A DNA stretch of 61,572 nt from Candidatus Limnocylindrales bacterium (lineage in GTDB: Bacteria > Moduliflexota > Moduliflexia > Moduliflexales > JAUQPW01). The notes under the pieces are model-generated. The model was given only the letters and a program-made list of their open reading frames with translations. It did not search any database and was not told the origin of the DNA. Of this stretch, positions 16,632 through 25,432 are shown in pieces. Both the position numbers and the translations under genes were made by a program. Position 1 is the first letter of the stretch, and each line of letters opens with the position of its first letter. The DNA is taken from assembly GCA_035559535.1 (NCBI GenBank), contig DATMBG010000033.1, positions 1-61,572 on the forward strand, in the 5' to 3' direction.

Positions 16632-16758
16632 ACTACTTTCCCTCAGGTTAGGAAGTCCGTCTTTCTGTTTTGACAATCCCAACCTGGGTTATGGATAAGT
16701 AACCTTTAGCACAACGGCCTTGATAATTTACTGATCCAAGTTTCAACAGCTACTTGAA

Positions 16759-16920
16759 CTTCGAATTTGTAACTGCTCACCCTCTCTCCCAACCCTTCTC
16801 CCACGCTGTGGGAGAGGGAAGTGGAATAGGATAGCAGATTGCTTCGTTATGCGCTCCCTCTCTCGAAGCCTCGGAAGAGGGAGTTCAGGGAGGTGAGGGC
16901 GAGCAATTACTCGAATTCTT
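16759..16920. repeat. MITE-like palindromic repeat
   Basis: The outer arms (around 16759-16800 and 16890-16920) are imperfect reverse complements built on TGCTCACCCTCTCTCCC and GGGAGGTGAGGGCGAGCA. Inside are two smaller hairpins, TCTCCCAC/GTGGGAGA and CTCCCTCT/AGAGGGAG. No coding capacity is seen. It lies between the UspA start and its candidate promoter. Confidence 0.6.
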
Positions 16921-16946
16921 ACAGAGCTATTTATCCTGAAGAATAA

Positions 16947-16962
16947 TGCAATCCCTGAACCG
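16947..16962 (-). promoter_or_regulatory. Weak sigma-54-like element in cassette E
   Basis: On the minus strand CGGTTC-AGGGA-TTGCA has GG-N10-GC but a poor -24 box. Its position and downstream bases match the element at 14473-14488 in the paralogous cassette D. It would transcribe towards the UspA gene. Confidence 0.3.
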
Positions 16963-17086
16963 AGGTCAATAAAAACTTTGAAACCCCTATCTTAGATATA
17001 GGATTCCACAGATGATTACAGATAGGAAATCAAAGTAGGGAAGACAATCTACTAAACCCCTTTGGAAGATATGGAGCCCCACGAGT

Positions 17087-17220
17087 TGTCCTAAAATCTT
17101 ACAATACCAACAAAGGCCTGATATTCATAGAATCTATAAAAGAATGTCAAAAAAAAAGACAAAATTTAAGGATATCAAAAATTCCAATAAAAGATATAAG
17201 TTTTATCAAAAATTAAGATA
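17087..17220. promoter_or_regulatory. Enhancer cassette E: three TGTC-N9-GACA-like sites
   Basis: The sites are 17087-17103 (TGTC-N9-TACA), 17145-17161 (perfect TGTC-A9-GACA) and 17204-17220 (TATC-N9-GATA), with centres 58 and 59 bp apart. The last site is 76 bp from the promoter at 17288. The cassette resembles cassette D over most of its length. Confidence 0.72.
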
Positions 17221-17287
17221 AAACAAGGATAAAAGCTTAAAAGCAGGATAGATCAAGGTCCTATATCATTCAAACCAATAACCGGTA

Positions 17288-17303
17288 TGGTATAGCTATT
17301 GCT
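17288..17303 (+). promoter_or_regulatory. Candidate sigma-54 promoter of the one-TM protein
   Basis: TGGTAT-AGCTA-TTGCT keeps GG-N10-GC and lies 59 bp before the ATG at 17362, giving a normal leader of about 45 nt. Confidence 0.7.
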
Positions 17304-17361
17304 CTGGATTAGTTAATAGAAATTTATAGAGTAGAGATCTTTTGAGAGCGGAGGTTTTCCT

Positions 17362-17658
17362 ATGAGAGTCCCTAAATTTACCGAAATTCCCAAATTTATA
17401 AGGATTCTTTTAGTAATCCTGATTATTGTTCTTGTCTTAATTGCTGCCGGTATTATTTATGTTCAGCGAACCAACAATCGAATTACCATAACTATTGAGA
17501 CAGAAAAAGCCCAGAAGAAAACGGAGGAAGTTATTGAAAAAGGGAAAGAAGTTGGATCTGAAGCCTTAAAGCAAGCCGGTAAGACCCTGGAAAAAGCTGG
17601 CGAGAAGCTAAAAAAGGAAGAAGTAGAGCCGACTCCCCCCGACAAGGAAAAACCGTAA
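17362..17658 (+). CDS. Small single-TM protein with charged helical tail
   Basis: This 98-residue protein is not recognised. Residues 14-32 form one hydrophobic helix (ILLVILIIVLVLIAAGIIY). The rest is a Lys/Glu-rich predicted helix with heptad-like A/L spacing, ending in a Pro-rich tail. Orientation is probably N-in with an extracytoplasmic tail, reminiscent of small envelope-stress or YtxH-like proteins, but this is not a family assignment. GCGGAGG precedes the ATG. It is the direct downstream gene of a sigma-54-like promoter with cassette E. Confidence 0.75.
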   Translation: MRVPKFTEIPKFIRILLVILIIVLVLIAAGIIYVQRTNNRITITIETEKAQKKTEEVIEKGKEVGSEALKQAGKTLEKAGEKLKKEEVEPTPPDKEKP

Positions 17659-17836
17659 GTTATGGATGAGAGAGCCAGATTTTTAGCTTAAGGTTAAGGC
17701 AGGATACTGCTGCTTAACATCTCTTTTAGTGAGATGGAGGAATTACACATGGTTTTTTTGTTGTTGTTACCACATTTTAGAACGGAGTACAAGTTAAAGA
17801 TGATAGTTTTATAACTCTGTTGGAGATCTTTGCTTA

Positions 17837-18799
17837 ATGAGCCTGAAGCGCGTTCTGATCCTCACTGTCTTTCTACAGATTCATGCTATTTTCCACTTTT
17901 ATCCTACAGAAGGATCAGTTTCTGATATACTTAAAGACTTCTCCATGGGTTATTCTGATAAAGGATCCAATCAACACGTAGTGGTTAACATTCCGGCTTA
18001 TCGGTTGACTCTTTATACACGTGACGAGGGTGATTCTTGGAAAACTTTAACAATCCCCATCGGAATCGGAAAAGGTACAGAGCCTTCCAATGAAACACCA
18101 GGGGGTGAAGGTTATCTTTACGCCAAGGAGACCGGGGTTATCTTCCGATATGGAAGTGAGAATCCAAAGAACCTGATCGGAAAAATCATTAAGTATTCTT
18201 ACACCTTTGATAAAAAGACTTTAAAGCCCATTAAAATTCCTATGCCGAAGGATATGAAATCGGTGTTCATGATCATTTACAATCAAGAAACCCAAAGTGT
18301 GGACCAACAGTTTGTGCTCCATCAGACTACGGATTGGTATACTGTGCGGGCCCCGGCTTCTAATGGTTGTATTCGTATTGATGAAGAAGATATGCAGAAT
18401 TTCTATAACAGCCTGGTACCTGACGTGAAATCCGGTAAATTTCCTCTTCCTGTACCTATTTCTATCCATTACGAGATCGTGGAGTATGACCGTCATTCCA
18501 GAAAGCTCCTTCTCCATGCAAATATATATCATAAACCCTTGAATTACCTCGATGAAATTTTGAAAGTTTTGCATCAAGAATCCATCGATTTACGACAGAT
18601 CGATATTCCCAGGTTGAAATGGCGGATTGTGGAAGCAGAAACCCAATTTCAAATAGCCGAGCAATATATTCGAAAGAAATTGAGTCAGCCCCCTTTTAAA
18701 CGGCTCCTTTTAGACGAAGAGAAGCAGCAGCTCCACTATTCTCTCTTCCTAAGTGAGGTCTTAAATGAAGCCAGATCATCAGGTAATGAAAGATATTAA
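17837..18799 (+). CDS. L,D-transpeptidase (YkuD) family protein
   Basis: This is an exported 320-residue protein with a YkuD catalytic domain at about residues 48-210 that would crosslink or modify peptidoglycan. An N-terminal hydrophobic segment (residues 5-18) serves as signal peptide. The catalytic block includes V-L-H-Q-T-T and A-S-N-G-C-I-R-I near residue 180, so the nucleophilic Cys is present, but the usual S-H-G-C His is Asn here. The C-terminal 110 residues are helical and unassigned. It precedes a sigma-factor gene by 23 bp on the same strand. Confidence 0.85.
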   Translation: MSLKRVLILTVFLQIHAIFHFYPTEGSVSDILKDFSMGYSDKGSNQHVVVNIPAYRLTLYTRDEGDSWKTLTIPIGIGKGTEPSNETPGGEGYLYAKETGVIFRYGSENPKNLIGKIIKYSYTFDKKTLKPIKIPMPKDMKSVFMIIYNQETQSVDQQFVLHQTTDWYTVRAPASNGCIRIDEEDMQNFYNSLVPDVKSGKFPLPVPISIHYEIVEYDRHSRKLLLHANIYHKPLNYLDEILKVLHQESIDLRQIDIPRLKWRIVEAETQFQIAEQYIRKKLSQPPFKRLLLDEEKQQLHYSLFLSEVLNEARSSGNERY

Positions 18800-18822
18800 T
18801 TTTATAACCTATTATACCACCC

Positions 18823-19695
18823 ATGTCTATGAAACCTTCAAGGCTCCATAGCTTGACAGCAAGGGTTTTTACAGATAAAAGCCTGGGGCTTTATCTTCAG
18901 GAAATCGGTAAAATTCCCACTACCACCAGAAAAGAAGAACAAGAGCTAGCTGAAAGGATCCAACAGGGGGATCAGGAAGCTCTTAATCGTCTGGTTGAAG
19001 GGAATTTAAAGTTTGTGGTTAAAATCGCCCAGGGTTATCAAGGATGTGGGCTATCTCTGGCCGATTTAATCAATGAAGGAAATCTCGGGCTTATTGAAGC
19101 CGCTAAGCGGTTTGACCCTTCAAAAAAAGTTAAATTTATCTCCTATGCCGTTTGGTGGATCCGACAGGCCATTCTACGGGCCTTATCTGAGCAGAGCCGT
19201 ACCATTCGATTACCATTGAAACAGGGAGGGCTTTTGACAAAACTCGGCAGGGTATACAACGAGCTGATTCAGGAGAAAGAAGGAAAAGAGCCCACACCGC
19301 AAGAAATCGCTGAAAGGATGGATATTCCGGAGAAAGAAGTTCGAGCTATTTTGGAACTCTCGAAAAAGCCATTATCCCTTGATGTACCCTCTGTCGAAGA
19401 TGAAGAAGTTACCTTGCTGAATTTTATTGCTAATAAAACCCTGGCACCAGATGAAATAATCATCAAACGCGCTCTCGTTGAGGAGCTTCATGGACTTTTA
19501 GATGAGTTAGACCCTCGTGATGCAACCATTCTTCGACTACGATATGGAATCGATGGGGAAAAGCCGATGACACTGGAAGAGATCGGTAAACGCCTACATT
19601 TAAGTCGAGAGCGGGTTCGACAACTTGAAAAGCGGGCGAAAGAGAGGTTGAAAAGGCGGGCGGATGCTAAAAGTTTGGGAGATTTCCTAAGTTAA
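18823..19695 (+). CDS. Sigma-70 family RNA polymerase sigma factor
   Basis: This 290-residue sigma factor has region 1.2 (D-K-S-L-G-L-Y-L-Q-E-I-G-K-I-P), region 2 with D-L-I-N-E-G-N-L-G-L-I-E-A-A-K-R-F-D and S-Y-A-V-W-W-I-R-Q-A-I, region 3, and region 4.2 with L-S-R-E-R-V-R-Q-L-E. It lacks the long N-terminal region 1.1 and non-conserved region of a primary RpoD, so it is most like an alternative group 2 or RpoH/RpoS-type factor. It is not the sigma-54 that would read the promoters in this window. It closely follows the L,D-transpeptidase gene, and co-transcription is likely. Confidence 0.88.
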   Translation: MSMKPSRLHSLTARVFTDKSLGLYLQEIGKIPTTTRKEEQELAERIQQGDQEALNRLVEGNLKFVVKIAQGYQGCGLSLADLINEGNLGLIEAAKRFDPSKKVKFISYAVWWIRQAILRALSEQSRTIRLPLKQGGLLTKLGRVYNELIQEKEGKEPTPQEIAERMDIPEKEVRAILELSKKPLSLDVPSVEDEEVTLLNFIANKTLAPDEIIIKRALVEELHGLLDELDPRDATILRLRYGIDGEKPMTLEEIGKRLHLSRERVRQLEKRAKERLKRRADAKSLGDFLS

Positions 19696-19775
19696 AAGAA
19701 CACAGAAGCAAAGAAAACGAAGTAATCTGTTTCTTTGCAGTGTTATCTTGATGAGGGGGTGTAAAGGGTCAGTTC

Positions 19776-20054
19776 ATGAAGAAAAGGGTACAGCTACTAT
19801 ATTGTGATGCCTGCATTGTGGCTGAAAATTACCACGAATGGAGTGCTGACTTACGCCCCGGTGTCTGTGCCTGCTGTGGATGCAGGATTGTTTTGGATAA
19901 CGGTAAGGCTTTAATCTGCGAGGGTTGCGTTGATGTGGGCTGGTACTTATGTGAATTTTGTGGTAATCCACAGAATGACAGTAAGGAAGAGACTTGCTGC
20001 GAGCAGAAAAAAGAAGAGCTATTTACAACCAGGAGGAAAGGGGAGGAAAAGTAA
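19776..20054 (+). CDS. Cys-rich zinc-ribbon-like small protein
   Basis: This 92-residue protein has at least ten cysteines arranged as C-x2-C (10/13), C-x-C-C-x-C (31-36), C-x2-C (49/52), C-x2-C (60/63) and a late C-C pair. This pattern suggests two or more zinc ribbons or a metal-cluster scaffold. No family is recognised. There is no signal or membrane helix. It follows the sigma-factor gene by 80 bp on the same strand. Confidence 0.65.
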   Translation: MKKRVQLLYCDACIVAENYHEWSADLRPGVCACCGCRIVLDNGKALICEGCVDVGWYLCEFCGNPQNDSKEETCCEQKKEELFTTRRKGEEK

Positions 20055-20224
20055 TACCCTCTCCCCTCAGGGTGGCTCTCATACCGGTTACCTCGTCGGG
20101 AAGTTTAGTTTAAGCCTGTCACAAGAGTCCTGGCAGAGGCAGTTTTAGGTTTATTGTTAACTGGAAATGGTATAAAATCCTTCCCAATTCAGATAAAAAG
20201 GTAGATGGACGGAGTCCAAAGTTT

Positions 20225-21871
20225 TTAACTTAAGCCGATTATATTACCGGTTTCGTCAACATCCAACTTTGTGGCCTGTGAGATCTTGGGTAACCCTGGC
20301 ATGAGTAACATATTCCCGGCTACCACTACGATAAATCCAGCGCCGGCTGATAGATGTGCATCGGTAACAGTCAGAATCCAATCCTTTGGGGCGCCAGGTA
20401 GTTTTGGATTATCTGAAAGAGAGGACTCCGTCTTAGCCATACATACAGGCAGGTGATTGAAGCCCAGTTCAGCAAATTTTTGTAGTTTCTGGAGGGCTTT
20501 GGACTCCACATGAATGGAACTTGCACCGTAGATCTCCTTTGCAATGGTTTCAATCTTCTCCTCTATACTCAATGTTAAGGGATAAAGAGGATGTACTGCC
20601 TCAGGACTGGAGATTTCCGCAAGCGTTATAACCTTTGAAGCCAGATCCCATGCACCGGATCCCCCCTTGTCAAAGACTTCAACTATTGAATTTTCGACAT
20701 CTCTTTCCCTACAGAAATCCTGAACTCGTTGAATTTCAGTTTGAGTATCAGAGGGGAAGCGATTGATGGCAACAACGAAAGGCAAATTGAATTTTCGAAG
20801 GTTTTCCATATGTTTGGCCAGGTTACTAAAGCCGTGTTTCAAAGTTGCCATATCCTTAGAAACAGGTTCATTCTGTAAAGTTCCTTGAGATGCTAAAGCC
20901 CTTATTGTGACAACCAAAACTGCTAGGGTCGGTTTTATACCCGAGGCGGGCATTACGATATCAAGATACTTTTCCGCACCGAGGTCAGCTCCAAATCCTG
21001 TTTCATTCACAACGTAATCGGCAAGCTTTAGGGCCATTTTTTGTGAAATAATGCTGCTAGTACCATGGGCAATGTTTGCGAAGGGTCCAGCGTGAATCAA
21101 TGCAGGAGTGTGTTCACTGGTTTGCACCAGATTGGGTAGAATGGCTTCCTTCAAAAGGACCATCATAGCTCCTGTAGCTTTTAAATCGACTGCACGAAGA
21201 ATCCTCCCGTCCAGATCAAAACCGATTACCACCTCATTAAGTCTACGACGCAAATCCTCACGAGAATTAGCAAGGGCCAGTATGGCCATGATTTCTGATG
21301 CTGCTGTTATAACAAAACCGGTCTCCCTTGGCACACCATTTGCCTTCCCACCAAGACCTACGATAATGTGACGTAAGGCACGATCGTTCATGTCGACGGC
21401 ACGTGGCCAGAAGATATTGTCGACGTCAATCCGAAGATCATTGCCGTGATGGATGTGCGAGTCAATCATTGCTGCCAGCAAATTGTGGGCTGCTGTTACT
21501 GCATGGAAGTCTCCTGTAAAGTGAAGATTGATCACCTCGCTGGGAAGTACTTTAGATTTTCCACCCCCCGTTGCCCCTCCCTTTACCCCAAATACAGGAC
21601 CAAGGGAAGGTTCTCGTAACGTCACAACAGCCTTCTTTCCAATTTGTTCAAGGGCTTGTGCCAGACCAATTGAAACAATAGTCTTGCCTTCTCCGTAACG
21701 GGTAGGAGTCATGGCTGTGACCAGGATTAGCTTACCCAGGTCGGGGGTTTTAAACTGAGAGAGCAGATCCAATTTTAGTTTTGCGATGTACTTTCCGTAG
21801 TAATCCATATACTCGTCGGGAATTCCCAACTTATCTGCAATTTCCCGAACAGGTCGCATTCCGTCGGTCAT
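20225..21871 (-). CDS. fhs: Formate-tetrahydrofolate ligase
   Basis: This enzyme activates formate to 10-formyl-tetrahydrofolate with ATP, feeding one-carbon metabolism. At 548 residues it is the normal length. The ATP-binding loop is P-T-R-Y-G-E-G-K-T near residue 57, followed by conserved E-P-S-L-G-P-V-F-G-V-K-G-G-A-T-G-G-G near residue 90 and H-F-T-G-D-F-H-A-V-T-A-A-H-N-L-L. The usual T-T-T after the P-loop Lys is T-I-V here. It is last in a same-strand run with glgP and the phosphorylase at 23906. GGAAGGAAAA lies before the ATG. Confidence 0.95.
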   Translation of the reverse strand: MTDGMRPVREIADKLGIPDEYMDYYGKYIAKLKLDLLSQFKTPDLGKLILVTAMTPTRYGEGKTIVSIGLAQALEQIGKKAVVTLREPSLGPVFGVKGGATGGGKSKVLPSEVINLHFTGDFHAVTAAHNLLAAMIDSHIHHGNDLRIDVDNIFWPRAVDMNDRALRHIIVGLGGKANGVPRETGFVITAASEIMAILALANSREDLRRRLNEVVIGFDLDGRILRAVDLKATGAMMVLLKEAILPNLVQTSEHTPALIHAGPFANIAHGTSSIISQKMALKLADYVVNETGFGADLGAEKYLDIVMPASGIKPTLAVLVVTIRALASQGTLQNEPVSKDMATLKHGFSNLAKHMENLRKFNLPFVVAINRFPSDTQTEIQRVQDFCRERDVENSIVEVFDKGGSGAWDLASKVITLAEISSPEAVHPLYPLTLSIEEKIETIAKEIYGASSIHVESKALQKLQKFAELGFNHLPVCMAKTESSLSDNPKLPGAPKDWILTVTDAHLSAGAGFIVVVAGNMLLMPGLPKISQATKLDVDETGNIIGLS

Positions 21872-21929
21872 AGTTTTTCCTTCCTTTTCCTGTGACGAAA
21901 ACCCGATGCCAGTGATGCCCCTTAGAATT

Positions 21930-23630
21930 TTAACGAAAATAAGCCTTCAAAACATACTCCTGCATCATTCGATGGGTATTAAAGAAAGAACCATTAAGGG
22001 CTATGGAATGGCGCATGACATCTAAAAAGCGATCCCGATCATGGTAAAAGAGGGGAATAATTACTCGCTCTAATTTGTCATAAAGGGAGGAAGCGTCCTG
22101 GGATCGATCACTGCTTTCCCCCATTCCCCGTCCATTTTCTCCAATGGACCATCCTGTTATTCCCTCAATGTGACCTTCAATCCACCATCCATCCAGAACA
22201 CTGAGGCTTGGGATCCCATTGATTGCTGCTTTCATTCCACTTGTTCCCGAAGCTTCAAGGGGAGGTTGGGGGGTATTAAGCCACAGGTCGACCCCTGAGG
22301 TCATCATTTTAGCGAGCTCCATATCATAATTTTCAAGGTAAACAACCTTGACATCTCTCCGGAGCGCTTCTTTAGCTTGAAAAATTCGTCGGATAAGCTC
22401 CTTGCCACCTTGGTCCTGAGGATGGGCTTTTCCGGCATAAATTACTTGAAACAATCCGGTCCTTGATGAAATGCTTTTAAGCCGTTCAATATCTTGAAAG
22501 AGAAGATCCCCCCTTTTGTACAGGGTAGCACGCCTTGCAAAACCAACGGTTAAAACATCCACATCCATTCCAATATTGGTTTCCCGGTTCACATAGAAAA
22601 TCAACCGCTTCTTCGCTCGGGTATGGGCTTCCCATATTTCCTGCTTGGGGATGCTCAGAGCATACCTGAGGCTAAAGTTGTCCTGTCTCCAACCCGGAAT
22701 ATAGCGGTCATAGAGTTCCTGGAAAGGTTTTGCCGCCCAGGTAGCTAGGTGAACTCCATTGGTAATGGCATCAATGGTATAACCGGCAAACATCAATTTT
22801 GAAACCTCTGCGTGTTTCTTTGCAACCCCATTGATATAATGACTCAGATTAAGGGCCAGGTAAGTCATATTGAGAAGATCATCGCAACAGAAAATCTCTT
22901 TCATGTCCATGTCAAAAACCTCTCGACGCCCAAGGACCTGGTCGACTAACTTCAGGGGGAACTTATCGTGCCCGGCAGGAACAGGGGTATGAGTAGTAAA
23001 CACACATTTTGCCCTCACTGCTTCAATATCCTCGTGGGTGATTGATTTTCTGCCGGCTTTCTTTACTTCCTCATCTAAAAGCTCCAGGGTTAGCAAGCTT
23101 GCATGGCCTTCGTTCATATGAAAGCGCTCAATGTTTTTATAACCCAGAGCACGAAGCATTCTCACACCCCCAATTCCAAGAATTACTTCTTGACAAAGTC
23201 GATAGTGCTGATCCCCTCCATAAAGAAAATGGGTTAAAGTTCTGTCCCATTCAGAATTTTCCGGTAAATCTGTATCCAGAAAATAAACAGGAACTTTGAA
23301 GCCCCCAATGCCATTAACCTCATATCTCCAGGAGCGAAGTTGAACAGTTCGTCCTTCTAAGGTCACGGAAGTTCTCTGAGGCATCTCTTCTAAAAAATCT
23401 TCGACGACCCACTCCACGGGTTCTTCTCTTTGCCAGCCATTTGCATCAAGCCTCTGATAAAAATAGCCCTTCCGATGGAGAAGTGTGACTGCAACCATGG
23501 GCACATTGAGATCCGCTGCAGCACGAATGGTATCCCCCGCCAGTACACCCAGCCCTCCACTGTAAGTGGGTATACCGGCTTCAAGCCCTATCTCCATGGA
23601 AAAATATGCAATGGATCTCTGGTTGTTCAT
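21930..23630 (-). CDS. glgP: Alpha-glucan phosphorylase (GT35)
   Basis: This enzyme releases glucose-1-phosphate from glycogen or maltodextrin using pyridoxal phosphate. At 566 residues it is the shorter TIGR02094-type form. The PLP-binding region [14 protein letters not shown] lies near residue 460, and the N-terminus has F-S-M-E-I-G-L-E and [19 protein letters not shown] is also present. It lies 58 bp upstream of fhs on the same strand, suggesting a shared transcript. With the phosphorylase at 23906 it could supply phosphorylated sugars without ATP under energy stress. Confidence 0.93.
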   Translation of the reverse strand: MNNQRSIAYFSMEIGLEAGIPTYSGGLGVLAGDTIRAAADLNVPMVAVTLLHRKGYFYQRLDANGWQREEPVEWVVEDFLEEMPQRTSVTLEGRTVQLRSWRYEVNGIGGFKVPVYFLDTDLPENSEWDRTLTHFLYGGDQHYRLCQEVILGIGGVRMLRALGYKNIERFHMNEGHASLLTLELLDEEVKKAGRKSITHEDIEAVRAKCVFTTHTPVPAGHDKFPLKLVDQVLGRREVFDMDMKEIFCCDDLLNMTYLALNLSHYINGVAKKHAEVSKLMFAGYTIDAITNGVHLATWAAKPFQELYDRYIPGWRQDNFSLRYALSIPKQEIWEAHTRAKKRLIFYVNRETNIGMDVDVLTVGFARRATLYKRGDLLFQDIERLKSISSRTGLFQVIYAGKAHPQDQGGKELIRRIFQAKEALRRDVKVVYLENYDMELAKMMTSGVDLWLNTPQPPLEASGTSGMKAAINGIPSLSVLDGWWIEGHIEGITGWSIGENGRGMGESSDRSQDASSLYDKLERVIIPLFYHDRDRFLDVMRHSIALNGSFFNTHRMMQEYVLKAYFR

Positions 23631-23905
23631 AGACTTTACTCCTTTACATTTTGATTTTGAGTTAATTCACATCCTTTGCCATCCCTTAACGGTTTACCAA
23701 CATAAGATTTCATTGTCATTGGCACCAAATGCTTGCCTTTATCTTCCCTTCAACGAGGGATCTCAATCAGCAATAGCAATAAAATTGGCTTATTTAATTT
23801 TTGATTATGACGGTCTCTATCAGCTTATAAAATGTGATAGGTCAGGTAGAAGGTATCTGAATCCTGCTTGTCCTATAAAGGACGAAAAACCTGATAGCAG
23901 AAGTT

Positions 23906-25432
23906 TCATACAGACGCCTCCATGTGGAAAATGTTTGGATTGGCCTTTACGTAATCTAATGCGTAGGCCAGTTCCCCGGGTGTTTCAGCATGAACGGTAA
24001 ACAGCGGCTGCCCCTTTTCGATGATGGAACCGAGGCGGGCATGTAATTCGAGACCTGCTGCCGGGGCATCTGGTGCACCGGCAAGCTTTGCGATTCGAGC
24101 CAGGCGACGATTATCAATACCAATAATACGACCTCCATATGGGGCTGTTACAACATGGGTATGGGTAGCGCAAGGAGGTTCACGCATGCCACCTTGGGCT
24201 TCGCAGATTGCCTGGAATTTACGCCAGGCACGTCCATTATTTAGGACCTCTTGGGCGACTTTCTGACCTTGACCTGAAGGAACACGGGACGAAAGTTCCA
24301 GGATATGACCGGCCAGCAGCAGCGCCCGTTCACGTAGATCTTGTGGAGCATCTCTTTCCCCACGCAATACAGAAAGTACATCCCGTGCCTCCAGGGCCGG
24401 TCCAATACGACGGCCCACAGGTTGTGAACCGTCGGTAAAGATCACCCGCACTTCCAAACCAACTTCACGACCGACCTCCACAAGATGATTGCTCAGGGTT
24501 TTAGCTGCTTCAGAGGTACGTACTTTGGCAGTGGGTCCTACGGGCATATCCAGGACGACATGGGTTGAGCCTGCAGCAGCTTTCTTGGATAATACCGAGG
24601 CGACCAGTTGTCCCTCGCTGTCGAGATCCAACGATCGCTCAACCCGAATCAGAATGTCGTCGGCGGGGCTTAAGCGAAGGGCTCCGCCCCAGACGATACA
24701 TCCCCCCTCACGTTCTACCACCCGACGTATGCCTGCGGTATCAAGGTTTACAGGGGCCAGGGTTTCCATAGTATCGGCTGTACCGGCAGGGGATGTAATA
24801 GCCCTTGAGGAGGTCTTCGGAATGATCAAACCACAGGCTGCAATGATCGGCACCACCAGTAAGGTGGTGCGATTACCCGGCAATCCACCAACACTATGTT
24901 TATCCATGACCGGTGTATGCCCCCAATCGAGTCGTTCCCCCGCTTCAATCATCGCCCGCGTAAGGGCTATCATCTCCTGATGATCCAGACGATCCCCAGA
25001 ACAGGCAGTAATGAATGCAGAGAGGTGAACATCCGAATAGCGGCCGGCCACAATGTCATATACGATAGTTTTCATAGCCATCCTATCAAGCCGTTTTCCA
25101 TAGACCTTGGCACGTACATGGCTGAGGGATTCTACCGGTGCTGGATGAGATAGCACAACCTGATCCCCTTCCTGCGCTCCTAGAAGGCGCCATGCCGCCT
25201 CCGACAGACCAACCTCATCCAATGCTAACAGATCGGTGGTAACAACATTGAGTGTGGCGATAATCGAGCGATTACTATGATCAACCTGTACACGGGCCTG
25301 TGCTTCAAAGCCTTCCGAGCGGCACACATAGCAATCGCGATGCATATAAATAACCGCTTCTTGATAGGTATCGATACCCAGCCGGCGTAACCGCAAGGAA
25401 CGGGTTCTATCGGTATGGGAAATACCCCCCAT
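23906..25432 (-). CDS. AMP/thymidine phosphorylase family protein
   Basis: This is a 508-residue nucleoside/nucleotide phosphorylase. The phosphate-binding segment K-H-S-V-G-G-L-P-G-N-R-T-T near residue 180 and S-S-R-A-I-T-S-P-A-G-T-A-D-T-M-E match the archaeal AMP phosphorylase type rather than short DeoA. An extra N-terminal domain of about 85 residues, as in AMP phosphorylases, is present. Such enzymes convert AMP plus phosphate to adenine and ribose-1,5-bisphosphate. No RuBisCO or ribose-1,5-bisphosphate isomerase is seen here, so the true substrate is open. GGAGGAATCAGC precedes the start region. Confidence 0.88.
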   Translation of the reverse strand: MGGISHTDRTRSLRLRRLGIDTYQEAVIYMHRDCYVCRSEGFEAQARVQVDHSNRSIIATLNVVTTDLLALDEVGLSEAAWRLLGAQEGDQVVLSHPAPVESLSHVRAKVYGKRLDRMAMKTIVYDIVAGRYSDVHLSAFITACSGDRLDHQEMIALTRAMIEAGERLDWGHTPVMDKHSVGGLPGNRTTLLVVPIIAACGLIIPKTSSRAITSPAGTADTMETLAPVNLDTAGIRRVVEREGGCIVWGGALRLSPADDILIRVERSLDLDSEGQLVASVLSKKAAAGSTHVVLDMPVGPTAKVRTSEAAKTLSNHLVEVGREVGLEVRVIFTDGSQPVGRRIGPALEARDVLSVLRGERDAPQDLRERALLLAGHILELSSRVPSGQGQKVAQEVLNNGRAWRKFQAICEAQGGMREPPCATHTHVVTAPYGGRIIGIDNRRLARIAKLAGAPDAPAAGLELHARLGSIIEKGQPLFTVHAETPGELAYALDYVKANPNIFHMEASV

